A DNA stretch of 64,000 nt from Bacteroidaceae bacterium (GCA_017483605.1 JAFUWG010000022.1:1-64000), one strand, 5' to 3'. Shown: positions 25,815 through 35,837, counted from the stretch's first letter. The notes: generated from the sequence alone by a model not told the origin. Numbers and translations are program-made.

Positions 25815-27122
25815 ATGAACGGAAAGAAAGTTTTTTTAACGCTGCTATTGGCAACCTTGGGTATCGTAGGGACAGAGGCATGTACGTCTGTGCTGGTGTC
25901 GGGCAGGTTTACGAAGGATGGACGTCCTTTGCTGCTGAAGAACCGTGACACAGGCAATCTGTTGAACCACGTGCTCATTGTGCAGGGAGAACGTTATCAG
26001 TATCTGGCGATTGTGGCAGATGGCGACACCTTGCCATACGCTGCTTGGGCGGGTCACAACGAAGCAGGCTTTGCCATTATCAATACGGCGGCGTATAATC
26101 TGAACGGCAAACCTCAACAGGATAGTCGGAATGGTGATGAAGCAGCCTTGCGTAGTCAGCAAGAGGGACAACGAAGCAGACGCCCCAGACGACTGAATGA
26201 TGGTGCTATCATGCGGAGGGCGTTGGAAATTTGTGCTACTCTGGAGGATTTTGAACATTTTCTTGACACGCTGACAAATGCGGAAGGCGATTCGAACTTC
26301 GGCGTCGTTGATGCCAAAGGAGGGGCTGCGTACTATGAGGTGGGCAACCGCACGGACAACGACAAGAGCCAACTCCGATATGTGAAGTTCGATGCCAACG
26401 ACCCTCGGGTAGCCCCCTACGGTTACATCGTCCGCACGAATCATGGCTATTCGGGCAATCGCGAGCAGGACAAGGGCGTGGAACGCTACCTTGCCATCAG
26501 CGAGTATATGCAGCCACGTGGATTCACACAGGACTATGACGCACGCACGTTCATCACACAGATACCACGCACGCTCCGTCATGGATTGACACATCTGGAC
26601 GTGCACGACTTTGCCCCTGAGGATGAGACAGAAGCGGTCTTCTTCCCTTTTCGTGACTTCATTCCGAGGTATCAGACTAGTTGCACGGTGTTGGTGCAGG
26701 GCGTCAGAGAAGGTGAAGACCCGCGGCTGACGGTGAGTTGGACAATTGTAGGCAATCCACTCACAACCGTGGCGGTGCCGCTGCTGCTCACGCCTCATGG
26801 CTCGCTGCCAGAACTGCTGGGCAGGCATGACGGCAAAGGCTCGCTACTGAACCACTGGGGGCTGGAGTTGAAGAAACGACTCTTCCCCGTGACAAGAGGC
26901 AACGGCATTGACTACATCAACGTGGCGGCACTGCTAAACAAAGCCGGCACAGGCATTCTGCAACGAATTCTACCTGTGGAGAAAGGTGTGCTCGACCGTG
27001 GCGATGAGGTGCTGGCGAAACTCCGCACCGCTGGACGGTTGGATGTGAAGGAGGTGGACACTTATTACAAGTGGGTGGACGAGGAACTAAGGCGGCAGTA
27101 TCACGAACTTTTTGGTTTTTAG
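25815..27122 (+). CDS. Secreted Ntn hydrolase (C45/acyltransferase-like)
   Basis: A 435-aa exported hydrolase. After the signal peptide, cleavage before C23 (TEA-CTSVLVSG) would expose an N-terminal cysteine nucleophile; RPLLLKNRDTGN and the NEAGFAIINTAAYNLNG block follow. This is the pattern of N-terminal-nucleophile amide hydrolases (peptidase C45, penicillin/choloylglycine acylase relatives). The substrate is an amide or peptide but cannot be named. The start was moved from 25713 to 25815 because the promoter lies between them. It is 40 nt upstream of a SusC gene and probably in the same operon. Confidence 0.75.
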   Translation: MNGKKVFLTLLLATLGIVGTEACTSVLVSGRFTKDGRPLLLKNRDTGNLLNHVLIVQGERYQYLAIVADGDTLPYAAWAGHNEAGFAIINTAAYNLNGKPQQDSRNGDEAALRSQQEGQRSRRPRRLNDGAIMRRALEICATLEDFEHFLDTLTNAEGDSNFGVVDAKGGAAYYEVGNRTDNDKSQLRYVKFDANDPRVAPYGYIVRTNHGYSGNREQDKGVERYLAISEYMQPRGFTQDYDARTFITQIPRTLRHGLTHLDVHDFAPEDETEAVFFPFRDFIPRYQTSCTVLVQGVREGEDPRLTVSWTIVGNPLTTVAVPLLLTPHGSLPELLGRHDGKGSLLNHWGLELKKRLFPVTRGNGIDYINVAALLNKAGTGILQRILPVEKGVLDRGDEVLAKLRTAGRLDVKEVDTYYKWVDEELRRQYHELFGF

Positions 27123-27162
27123 GAAGATATATTCATTACACATTTAACAAACAAAACAAGAC

Positions 27163-30100
27163 ATGACAAACAGGAAACGTTTTTTAACCGTGGCGGTGGC
27201 AACCATCGTCTCGGTGGCAGAAGCCTTTGCCCAAACAATCAAGGGTACGGTGAAGGACTTGTTGACGGGTGAACCCATTGTGGGGGCGACCATCCGTATC
27301 AACAATGTGAAAGGTGGCGGTGTGGTGACAAATGCTGATGGCGAGTTCACCATCAAGGCGAATAAATTGCCTGTGTCGCTGACTGCCTCGCTGGTGGGAT
27401 ACAGGAAACAAAATGTCGTGGTATATGATGATGAAGAGGACGTGGAGATTGCCCTGAAGGAACAGGTGCAGTCGCTCAACGAAGTCATCATCGCAGTGCC
27501 TTACGGACAGGTGAAGAGAGACAATTTCACAGGTTCGGCGACGTATATCTCGGGCGAACAGATTGCCCAGGCACAGGTGAGCAACGTGACGAAAGCACTG
27601 GAAGGTACGGCACCAGGCGTACAGTCCTTCTCGTCAGCCGGTCAGCCAGGTAGCAGTGCCAGCATCCTCATTCGTGGTGTGGGGTCGGCAAATTACTCGA
27701 ACGAGCCGCTCTACGTGGTGGACGGCGTGCCCTACGGAGGCAGTTTGAACACGATTGCCAGTGCTGACATAGAGAGCATCACTGTGCTGAAAGACGCTGC
27801 TTCGACATCGCTTTATGGCTCACGTGCTGCCAATGGTGTCATCATGATTACGACGAAGAAGGGTCGTCTGAACGAGAAGGCAAAGGTGGACCTGACTGCC
27901 AAGTATGGTTGGTCGAGTCGTGCCATCAAGGATTATAAGCAGGTGGGTACGCAGCAGTGGCTGGAACTGTTTTGGGAGTCACTTCGTAACTATCGGCAAG
28001 ATCAAGGCTTCACTGCAGAAGAGGCAGCAGAGTGGGCATCGAACAACTTTGTGTCTCGTTTGGGCATCAATCCTTATGGTACGAACTTCCCTCAGCCTAT
28101 TGGCACGGACGGAAAGTTGGTGGCTGGTGCAAGCCTGCTGTGGGATGATGATTGGGACGATGCTTTGCAGCAGAATGCTCATTATCAGGACTATACGGTG
28201 AGAGTGAGCGGCGGAACGAACAATACGAAATACTTCTTCTCTGCAGGCTATCTGGATGACCAGGGTGCGTATAAGGCGACGGACTTCTCTCGCTACACCC
28301 TTCGTGCCAACATCGAGACCCAAATCAAGCCTTGGTTGGAAGCAGGTGTGAATCTGGGAACGGCATATACGGTGACGAACGAGCCACCACAGACGAGTGT
28401 GCAGTTGTTGAGTCCTATTTTCTATGCACGCAACATGAGGGGATGGATGCCCATCTATCAGCATGACTTGGAAACGGGTGAACTTCTGCTGGATGACGCT
28501 GGCAACCCTCAGTATGACTATGGACTTTATCGTCTGAACAACTATAATGGCTATAATCTTGTGTCGTCGCTCGATCATGATCGGTGGAGAGATAAGCGTG
28601 AGACGGGGTCAGTACGTAGTTTTATCACAGTGAAACCCCTGAAGGGATTGAGTTATAAGTTCAGCCTCAATATCGACTACAGCAACACGAACTCATTGAC
28701 ATATCGTAACCCCTCTGTCGGCAAATACGCAGCATCGGGTGGCTCGGTATCGCAGAGTAACAGCCGCAGCACACGAGTGACGCTGAACAATGTGGTGAAT
28801 TACTCGACTACGTTCAATGAATTGCACAACCTGCATCTGATGGCAGGTCATGAGTACTACGAGACGAACAGCCACAGTTTGAGTGGCGGTAGAACGGGCA
28901 TCTTGACGGATGGGTATTATGAGTTGAGCATGGCTTCGACGATTTCCAGTTCGACAAGTAGCAGTTCGGCATATAAGTTGTTGAGTTTCTTCGGTAGTGC
29001 TGACTATAATTACGCAGAGAAATACTATCTGTCGGGCTCGCTCCGTACGGACGGTTCTTCTCGCTTCGCTCCCGATAACCGCTGGGGCACGTTCTGGTCG
29101 GTAGGTGCATCGTGGAAGTTGAGCAGTGAGAAATTCCTTGCTGACACGAGTGACTGGCTGGACAATCTCGGACTTCGTGTAAGTTATGGAGGTCAGGGTA
29201 ATGACAATGTAGGCTCAAACTATCAAGCCTTGTTTGCTATCAGCAACAACTTGGGCAATTCGGGCTTGCGTGCTTCGACGCTGAGTTCAGAGAATGTACA
29301 CTGGGAGACGAACCTCAACCTCAACTTGGGTCTTGACTTCGCTTTGTTCAGCAATCGCTTGCAGGGTTCGGTGGAGTATTTCGTACGTCGCTCAAAGGAT
29401 TTGCTGTTCAGTCTTGATTTGGTGCCATCGTCAGGTTTCAGCAGCACGAGCCAGAACATTGGTGCACTGAAAAACTACGGATGGGAGTTCACTCTGTCGG
29501 GTTATCCTATCAGCACAAAGGACTGGAAATGGCGAATTGGTGCTAACTTAACCACTTATAAGAACAAAATTACATCGTTGCCAGAAGAAGAGATGTGGAG
29601 TGGTAACAGAAAGTGGGTGAGAGGCGGTTCGCTGTATGACCTCTATGTGGTGGAATGGGCAGGTGTGAACCCCGAGAATGGTAACGGCCAGTGGTGGTAC
29701 ACGAATGCTGACGGCGAGCGTGTGAAGACGGAGAGTTACTCGCAGGCGAACACAGACGAGAACAAGGTGTATGTAGGCAAGTCGCTGCCGACGTTGAGCG
29801 GTGGTGTGAACACAGAATTGACGTGGAAGGACTTCTCATTGTCTGCCTTGCTGAGTTTCTCGCTGGGTGGTCACATCATTAACAACGACTATTCTCACAT
29901 CATGCAGCAGGGTGGTCACTGGTATGCTTGGAGCGTGGACATCCTCAACCGATGGACTCCTGAGAATACAGAAACGGATGTGGCAAAGTTGACGTATTCG
30001 CCACAGAAGGTGTACAGTTCGGTGGATTCTCATTTCTTGCAGAGTAGTTCGTATGCACGATTGAAAACGTTGACGTTGACCTATAACCTGCCCAAGAAAC

Positions 30101-30270
30101 TGCTTCGCCACGCTGGTATCAGTAAGGCAAGTGTGTTCTTGCAGGGCGAGAATCTTCTGACATTTTGTGGACAGCAGGGTCTCGATCCAGAGCAGTCGTA
30201 TGACGGTTCAAGCAATTTCCGCTATCCTGCCATGAAGACCTTGTCAATAGGCGTAAATGTGGGATTTTAG
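27163..30270 (+). CDS. SusC/RagA-family TonB-dependent outer-membrane transporter
   Basis: A 1035-aa outer-membrane importer driven by TonB. A signal peptide (to about 24) is followed by a carboxypeptidase-D-like beta-sandwich (IKGTVKDLLTGEPIVGATIR), a plug with the SusC signature (LYVVDGVPYGG, SITVLKDAASTSLYGSRAANG) and a long beta-barrel ending in the aromatic residue F. It forms a complex with the SusD lipoprotein encoded 45 nt downstream. No glycoside hydrolase accompanies it; its neighbours are an Ntn hydrolase, an M28 peptidase and a thioredoxin, so a peptide-type substrate is more likely than a glycan. That is inference. Confidence 0.92.
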   Translation: MTNRKRFLTVAVATIVSVAEAFAQTIKGTVKDLLTGEPIVGATIRINNVKGGGVVTNADGEFTIKANKLPVSLTASLVGYRKQNVVVYDDEEDVEIALKEQVQSLNEVIIAVPYGQVKRDNFTGSATYISGEQIAQAQVSNVTKALEGTAPGVQSFSSAGQPGSSASILIRGVGSANYSNEPLYVVDGVPYGGSLNTIASADIESITVLKDAASTSLYGSRAANGVIMITTKKGRLNEKAKVDLTAKYGWSSRAIKDYKQVGTQQWLELFWESLRNYRQDQGFTAEEAAEWASNNFVSRLGINPYGTNFPQPIGTDGKLVAGASLLWDDDWDDALQQNAHYQDYTVRVSGGTNNTKYFFSAGYLDDQGAYKATDFSRYTLRANIETQIKPWLEAGVNLGTAYTVTNEPPQTSVQLLSPIFYARNMRGWMPIYQHDLETGELLLDDAGNPQYDYGLYRLNNYNGYNLVSSLDHDRWRDKRETGSVRSFITVKPLKGLSYKFSLNIDYSNTNSLTYRNPSVGKYAASGGSVSQSNSRSTRVTLNNVVNYSTTFNELHNLHLMAGHEYYETNSHSLSGGRTGILTDGYYELSMASTISSSTSSSSAYKLLSFFGSADYNYAEKYYLSGSLRTDGSSRFAPDNRWGTFWSVGASWKLSSEKFLADTSDWLDNLGLRVSYGGQGNDNVGSNYQALFAISNNLGNSGLRASTLSSENVHWETNLNLNLGLDFALFSNRLQGSVEYFVRRSKDLLFSLDLVPSSGFSSTSQNIGALKNYGWEFTLSGYPISTKDWKWRIGANLTTYKNKITSLPEEEMWSGNRKWVRGGSLYDLYVVEWAGVNPENGNGQWWYTNADGERVKTESYSQANTDENKVYVGKSLPTLSGGVNTELTWKDFSLSALLSFSLGGHIINNDYSHIMQQGGHWYAWSVDILNRWTPENTETDVAKLTYSPQKVYSSVDSHFLQSSSYARLKTLTLTYNLPKKLLRHAGISKASVFLQGENLLTFCGQQGLDPEQSYDGSSNFRYPAMKTLSIGVNVGF

Positions 30271-30315
30271 GAGAATGAAGAATCTTTTCGGAATAAAAAT
30301 AAAAGATAGACAGAT

Positions 30316-31878
30316 ATGAAAAAGAATTGGAAGAATATATTGGTTTGGGCGGCTCTGCTGGGTGCGACTGGCTCTTTCACTGCGTGTGATTTGGAAACGC
30401 CGCCAACGTCTTCGGTGGACGTGGAGAGTGTGTTTGGTTCGACCAGCGATGCTGAAATGGTGCTGGAGGGTGTGTGGCGATACTTGCTGGATGCCAATAG
30501 CGGTGACCGTAACCCGTCGTGGGGCACCATCCGCATGACGGATGACTGCATGGGCAACGACATTGTGGAAACGAACCGCTATGGGGCGAACACGAGGTAT
30601 GACTTTACGGATATTTATGGGCGTGCCAATAGTGCTGGCTCATTGGTGTGGACGCTGATTTATGCGGGTGTGAACAATGCCAACAACGTGCTGGACAATA
30701 TTGACGATGCGACAGGGCAGACGGAAGACCGCAACCGCATCAAGGGGCAGGCTTACGGACTGAGGGGGTACATGTATCTGGAACTGGCGTCGCATTTCAG
30801 TTTTGCCATCGACAAAGACCCGAATGCCGTGTGTGCTCCTATCTATACGAAGACGACAGACTTTGCCCAGGCGAGCGAGGGTGTGGCTGCCAGCAGTGTG
30901 AGTGAGGTGTATGCTCAGGCCATTTCGGACTTGGAGAATGCCCTTGAGTTGATTCCGACGAACTATGCCAGAACGGCGAAGTATCAGATGAACCGTCAGG
31001 TGGTGCTGGGCTTGCTCGCTCGTGCCAACCTCTATGCCCGCAACTGGCAGAAGGCGCTCGATTATAGCGAGGAATTGCTGGGGCTGAATCACTATCTGAT
31101 GACGGAGGAAGAGTGGAAGAGCGGTTTCAATCAGGTGAGCAACAACGAGTGGATTTGGGGTCATCCGCAGACGGCAGACCAGCACGGATACAGTCAGATT
31201 CTGAATTATCTGAACACGACGGAAACGTCATCGACGTATTATAGCCTGATGGTTGACCCTTACTTCCGTGAACTGTATAACGACGGCGACTATCGCAAAG
31301 ACCAGATTTACTGGTCGCCCACTCCGTCGCAAAACCCTGCTACGGCAACGATTCTGTGGATGAGGAACGAGAAGTTCCGCTATTATGATGCCAACTCGAA
31401 ATATGGCGACGTGGTGCTGCTCCGTTCGGGCGAGGTCTATCTCATCAATGCGGAGGCAAAGGCTCGTCTGGGACAGAACAGTGCGGCTGTGGCAAGGCTG
31501 AACGAACTTCGCACGGCTCGTGGTGCGACATTGGCTTCTTCCTCATTGTCGGGTGATGCCTTGGTGGAGGAGATTCTGGTGGAGCGTCGCAAGGAGTTGT
31601 GGGGTGAGGGTTTCTCGCTGGTGGACATCATCCGCAACCAGAAGGCGGTGGAAAGGCGTGACTGGCCAGGCACGAACTTTGACTACACATGGGTGGACAA
31701 CAATGGGGTGACGCAGACTCGAAGCATCCCGACCGCAGGTCACCGCATCATCAACCTGCCTGACGGAACGCCGTTTGTGCCGAACAGCAAGTATTATTTG
31801 TGGCGTATTCCGAACACGGAGGAAACGGCGAACAAGCATTTGTATGAGAATTATCCACGACTTTCGATTTATGATTAA
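30316..31878 (+). CDS. SusD/RagB-family surface lipoprotein
   Basis: The substrate-binding lid of the SusC partner. The 520-aa protein has a lipoprotein signal with lipid cysteine C24 (SFTAC), early SusD motifs, TPR-like helices (QAYGLRGYMYLELASHFSFA; NRQVVLGLLARANLYARNW) and the conserved C-terminal VEEILVERRKELWGEGFSLVDIIR region. The final SYPRLSIYD-like end (NYPRLSIYD) is typical. Translation of the next gene begins 13 nt after the stop. Confidence 0.92.
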   Translation: MKKNWKNILVWAALLGATGSFTACDLETPPTSSVDVESVFGSTSDAEMVLEGVWRYLLDANSGDRNPSWGTIRMTDDCMGNDIVETNRYGANTRYDFTDIYGRANSAGSLVWTLIYAGVNNANNVLDNIDDATGQTEDRNRIKGQAYGLRGYMYLELASHFSFAIDKDPNAVCAPIYTKTTDFAQASEGVAASSVSEVYAQAISDLENALELIPTNYARTAKYQMNRQVVLGLLARANLYARNWQKALDYSEELLGLNHYLMTEEEWKSGFNQVSNNEWIWGHPQTADQHGYSQILNYLNTTETSSTYYSLMVDPYFRELYNDGDYRKDQIYWSPTPSQNPATATILWMRNEKFRYYDANSKYGDVVLLRSGEVYLINAEAKARLGQNSAAVARLNELRTARGATLASSSLSGDALVEEILVERRKELWGEGFSLVDIIRNQKAVERRDWPGTNFDYTWVDNNGVTQTRSIPTAGHRIINLPDGTPFVPNSKYYLWRIPNTEETANKHLYENYPRLSIYD

Positions 31879-31891
31879 AAAGCAGAAGGAC

Positions 31892-33484
31892 ATGAGAAAG
31901 AGTTTCCTTTTTTGTGCCGCTGTGCTGACGGTTTCTCTGGAACTGTCAGCACAATGGCAGAATCAGCCCGAGCCTCTGAAGGTGGCGGCTGACGAGACGA
32001 CCTTCCGTGAGCACGTTCGTGTGTTGGCGTCGGATGAGTACGGCGGCCGTAAGCCGTTGACTCCATACGAGCAGAAGACGATTGACTACATCGCGGGGGA
32101 GTTCAAGAAACTGGGCTTGCAGCCTGCGGGTGGCGACAGTTACTTCCAAGAGGTGCCACTGGTGGATGCGACCGTGAAGGCAAAGGGCGGCAAATTTGTG
32201 GTGAAGGGTCCCAAGGGCAGTACCACGCTGAGGGACTTTGACGACGACATCATCTGGACGGCTCGGAAGGATCTGCGTATCGGCTTGAAGAATGCGGAGT
32301 TCGTCTTTGTGGGCTTCGGCATCAATGCCCCTGAGTTTGGATGGAATGACTATGAGGGCATCGACGTGAAGGGCAAAGTGGTGGTGGCACTGGTGAACGA
32401 CCCTGGCTATTACGACCAGACGCTTTTCAAGGGCAGACAGATGACCTACTATGGCAGATGGATTTATAAGTTTGAGGAGGCGAGTCGGCAGGGTGCCGCA
32501 GGCATATTGGTGGTGCACGACGATCGTCCAGCCTCGTATGGTTGGAACGTGGTGCAGGCTTCGTGGTGGGAACACAACTTGGAACTGATTAACGATAAGG
32601 ACAACCGTGACTTGGTTCTGTTCAAGGGGTGGGTGACTCGCCCGAAGGCAACCGAACTGTTTGAGAATGCTGGCTACACGTATGAAGAACTGTTGACGAG
32701 GGCACAGAAGAAGGGCTTCAGGTCGTTCTCTTTGCAATCGAAGGCAAACATCGACTTCGTGAATGACGTGTCGGTTGGCATCTCCCACAACGTGGCGGCT
32801 GTGCTGCCTGGCACCGACTTGAAGGATGAGTACGTCATCTATAATGCCCATTGGGACCACTTTGGCATCGGCAAACCGATTGATGGCGACTCCATCTACA
32901 ATGGTGCCAGCGACAACGCATCGGGTGTGGCGACCATTCTGACCATTGCCAAGAAGTTTGCTGAACTGGGGGTGAAGCCTCGTCGCTCCATCCTTTTCCT
33001 CGGGGTGACGGCAGAGGAGGCGGTGCTGCTGGGGTCGCAACATTATGTGACGCATCCTTTGGTGCCGCTGGAGAAAACTGTCGCCGTGCTGAATTATGAC
33101 GGCACGGCACCTGCTCCTGCTACGTATGACGTGATTCACCATGCCGAGAATACGGCGGATAAGTTTGTGCGAATTGCGGCAGAGGGACAGGGCAGAACCT
33201 ACGTGCCCGTGAAGTCGGGAACGGGCTATCGCTCCGACCACTTCTCTTTCAATCGTGTGGGTGTGCCGACGATTGTCACGCGTGGAGGTCGCAGCCAAGT
33301 GAAAGAGGGGGCACGTGGCAGAAAGCCTGGTACCTACCATCAGCCGTCGGACGAATACAGCGAGGATTGGGACGTGGCAGGCACGGTGCAGAACATCGGA
33401 TTGACGTTTTCCATCGGCTGGCTGATTGCCAACACGGACGAGACGGTGGAATGGTATCCTGACGCTCCGTATCGGCGAAAGTAA
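31892..33484 (+). CDS. M28 zinc metallopeptidase with PA domain
   Basis: A 530-aa exported aminopeptidase/carboxypeptidase-type enzyme. The signal peptide ends near SA-Q21; a PA (protease-associated) domain occupies about 120-300. Zinc ligands and catalytic residues of the M28 family are in place: H320 and D322 (AHWDHFG), D341 (GASDNASG), E375/E376 (TAEEA), D403 (NYDGTA) and H483 (TYHQPSD). The start at 31892 gives a clean signal peptide; a Met at 31871 overlaps the SusD stop. It would trim peptides brought to or across the outer membrane by the SusCD pair. Confidence 0.9.
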   Translation: MRKSFLFCAAVLTVSLELSAQWQNQPEPLKVAADETTFREHVRVLASDEYGGRKPLTPYEQKTIDYIAGEFKKLGLQPAGGDSYFQEVPLVDATVKAKGGKFVVKGPKGSTTLRDFDDDIIWTARKDLRIGLKNAEFVFVGFGINAPEFGWNDYEGIDVKGKVVVALVNDPGYYDQTLFKGRQMTYYGRWIYKFEEASRQGAAGILVVHDDRPASYGWNVVQASWWEHNLELINDKDNRDLVLFKGWVTRPKATELFENAGYTYEELLTRAQKKGFRSFSLQSKANIDFVNDVSVGISHNVAAVLPGTDLKDEYVIYNAHWDHFGIGKPIDGDSIYNGASDNASGVATILTIAKKFAELGVKPRRSILFLGVTAEEAVLLGSQHYVTHPLVPLEKTVAVLNYDGTAPAPATYDVIHHAENTADKFVRIAAEGQGRTYVPVKSGTGYRSDHFSFNRVGVPTIVTRGGRSQVKEGARGRKPGTYHQPSDEYSEDWDVAGTVQNIGLTFSIGWLIANTDETVEWYPDAPYRRK

Positions 33485-33519
33485 CTCAGGGAGAGTAATC
33501 ACTAAAAAAAGGAAAAAAA

Positions 33520-34527
33520 ATGATGAAGGTAAGATTGATGGTTCTGTCTTTAGGGCTGGTTGCTGTGTCGGCTTGCAGTTGGGGACAGACAGAAAGGGCA
33601 CAGGTCAAGATTGTGGGCGATGTGCCAGAGGGAGTGACAGGCAAGGTGTACTTGCAGAAGTTTAACAATAAACTGTTCGATGATGTGGACTCGGTGGAGA
33701 TTGCCGACGGCAAGTTCTCTTTCGACGAGACGCTGGAGTTGCCCGAACTGTATGGGCTGACGACGGGCAAGGAGCAGACTCCCTACTACCTTTTCTTGGA
33801 GAAAGGTGAAGTGAAGGTGCATCTTGACCCTCAGCAGGGCTACCGCAACTCGACAGCGGCGGGGTCGGCTTTGCAGGACGAGTTTGTGGCATACAAGCAG
33901 CAGCGTGGCGTGGACATCGGCCAGTACATACGGCAGCATCCGGCATCGTTGGTTGCGGCATACGTGCTCTACAGAGATTTCTCCTATCGGCTCACTCCCG
34001 AGCAGATTCAAGAGCATATCGCCTTGCTGAACGAACCGCTGCAGAAGACTGTCTATGTGGACATCTTGCGTGACTTTGCCAAAACGCTGGATGCGGTAAG
34101 TGTGGGCAAACAAGCCCCCGACTTCTCGGCGGCGACTCCCGACGGGGGAATTTTGTCGCTGAAGGAGGTGCTGGCACAGAACAAGTATGTGCTCATTGAC
34201 TTTTGGGCATCGTGGTGCGGTCCTTGTCGGCGGGAGAACCCCAATGTGGTGCGAGCCTATCAGACGTTCCACGACAAGGGATTTACCGTACTGGGCGTAT
34301 CGCTTGACAAGTCGAAGGAAGCGTGGCTGAAAGCCATCGCCAGCGACGGGCTGACTTGGCAACATGTGTCCGACCTCAAGTTTTGGGCAAGTGAACCTGC
34401 CCAACTCTATGGGGTGCGAGTCATCCCCAGCAATTTCTTGGTGGACAGCACAGGCAAGATTGTCGCCCGCAACCTGAGGGGCGAAGACTTGACCGCATTC
34501 TTGAAAGAGGTGCTGGAGAAGGAATGA
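33520..34527 (+). CDS. TlpA-like thioredoxin lipoprotein (DUF4369-type N-terminus)
   Basis: A 335-aa periplasmic thiol-disulfide protein. The lipobox VSAC (C19) suggests a lipoprotein. The N-terminal 25-130 beta-rich part is like DUF4369; the thioredoxin fold begins near 198, with C233-G-P-C236 in WASWCGPC and a cis-proline in RVIPSNF. Last gene of the plus-strand SusCD-peptidase operon, 35 nt after the M28 gene. It converges with a paralogous TlpA gene only 3 nt away. DsbD in the same window could keep it reduced. Confidence 0.9.
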   Translation: MMKVRLMVLSLGLVAVSACSWGQTERAQVKIVGDVPEGVTGKVYLQKFNNKLFDDVDSVEIADGKFSFDETLELPELYGLTTGKEQTPYYLFLEKGEVKVHLDPQQGYRNSTAAGSALQDEFVAYKQQRGVDIGQYIRQHPASLVAAYVLYRDFSYRLTPEQIQEHIALLNEPLQKTVYVDILRDFAKTLDAVSVGKQAPDFSAATPDGGILSLKEVLAQNKYVLIDFWASWCGPCRRENPNVVRAYQTFHDKGFTVLGVSLDKSKEAWLKAIASDGLTWQHVSDLKFWASEPAQLYGVRVIPSNFLVDSTGKIVARNLRGEDLTAFLKEVLEKE

Positions 34528-34530
34528 ATT

Positions 34531-35706
34531 TCATTTAAACAACTCTGCCAACTTCGTGCGGAGGTTCTCGCCTCGGGCATCGTTGTTGGAGACGATGACA
34601 CGCGCATCCTTGTCGAGCAGATAGACGGTGGGGTAGAACTGCACCTTGTAGAGTTTGGCAATGCCTTTGTCGCCGTCGATGTCATTAGGCCAAGGAGTCT
34701 GTTCTTCCTCAAGGGCTTTCAGCCAGTCTGCCTCTCGCTGGTCAGCAGAGATGGAGACAATCTGGAAGCCTTTGTTTTTATATAGTTCGTACTGAGCCTT
34801 GAAGTTGGGGATTTCCTTGCGGCAGGGTCCGCACCATGATGCCCAGAAGTCGAGCAGCACGTATCGGTTCTTCTGGCAGATGTCGTAGAGGTTCAGTTTC
34901 TCGCCAGTGGCATGGTCGGTGAACTCGAAATTAGGCATGGGAGCCTCCGTCGTCATCGGTACGACCCGCTCAGCGACCACCTTGCCGTAGAAACTCTCCT
35001 TCACCTCGGGGGCAAACTGCTCATAGATAGGGAGTTGCTCCGTGGTGAGGTAACTGTAGTTGGTCGTCATGAGGAAAGGACCCATCCAGTTGTCGCTGTT
35101 GTTCGCAATGGCTGTGCTGATGGTGGTAGAGGCAAGGTTGAAGAAGTCGTGCTCGTCTTGTGCAAACTTCTTGTATTCGGGCGTCAGCGTGAGTGCCTTG
35201 TAGGCTTCAGAGTCCCGTCCGCCAGCGGCAGCCAGTTTGTCGAGAATCTCCTTATTGTCAGTGTGGTACTTCTCGTAGGCTTTGTTCAGGGCATCGCGGT
35301 CGGGACGTTGAGCCACATAGCAGTCGTGAGTGGGGGAGTCCTTCACTTCCAGGTTGTCGAAGCCCATAGCCTTCTTGCCGTCCCCTGCGGTGTCGAGATG
35401 CACGTCGGCATTCAGTGTAGCCTGCTCGCCATTGCCAATCGCCACGATGGTGCCGCCGTAGGCATCCACCACGCTGATGCGGTAGCCCCTTGGCTCTGTC
35501 GCGTCCCATGCGAATTTAGCCTTCCCGTTCTGAATCTCCGCCACTTGGATGGGTTTCTCTTCTTCGTAGGTGCCTGCCAAGGCGATGGACAGTTTCGTGC
35601 CGTCTTGCAGCCCCTTCATGTTTACATTCACGCTGGTGTTTTGTGCATACGCTCCCATGCCCCATGCAGAGAGGAACGCCGTGCAGATTGCAAAAATCTT
35701 CTTCAT
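34531..35706 (-). CDS. TlpA-like thioredoxin (DUF4369-type N-terminus)
   Basis: A 391-aa exported thiol-disulfide protein with signal peptide (MKKIFAICTAFLSAWGMGAYA), a beta-rich DUF4369-type region (25-115), a helical middle and a thioredoxin domain with C292-G-P-C295 in WASWCGPC. It has its own TACCTTTG box 53 nt upstream, so it can be made separately from the SusCD-DUF4843-PKD operon that ends 278 nt upstream of it. Its 3' end is 3 nt from the convergent TlpA gene. Confidence 0.9.
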   Translation of the reverse strand: MKKIFAICTAFLSAWGMGAYAQNTSVNVNMKGLQDGTKLSIALAGTYEEEKPIQVAEIQNGKAKFAWDATEPRGYRISVVDAYGGTIVAIGNGEQATLNADVHLDTAGDGKKAMGFDNLEVKDSPTHDCYVAQRPDRDALNKAYEKYHTDNKEILDKLAAAGGRDSEAYKALTLTPEYKKFAQDEHDFFNLASTTISTAIANNSDNWMGPFLMTTNYSYLTTEQLPIYEQFAPEVKESFYGKVVAERVVPMTTEAPMPNFEFTDHATGEKLNLYDICQKNRYVLLDFWASWCGPCRKEIPNFKAQYELYKNKGFQIVSISADQREADWLKALEEEQTPWPNDIDGDKGIAKLYKVQFYPTVYLLDKDARVIVSNNDARGENLRTKLAELFK

Positions 35707-35759
35707 GTCTGTTAGTAAGTCTTTCTGTTAATAAAATCGGTAAAAATGTTTGTTGCTTG

Positions 35760-35767
35760 CAAAGGTA
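35760..35767 (-). promoter_or_regulatory. Promoter -7 box of the minus-strand TlpA gene
   Basis: TACCTTTG on the minus strand, 53 nt before the start codon. No convincing -33 box. Confidence 0.6.
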
Positions 35768-35837
35768 CGCATTCTTTTAAAACTTTCAGCCATCAAGCCC
35801 CAAATATTTGCTTTCTCCAAAAACATTCTACGTCGTT

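Noticed and set aside
31946-33601. 551-codon open frame antisense to the M28 peptidase
   Set aside because: The peptidase has all its metal ligands; the antisense protein has no recognisable domain and no promoter.
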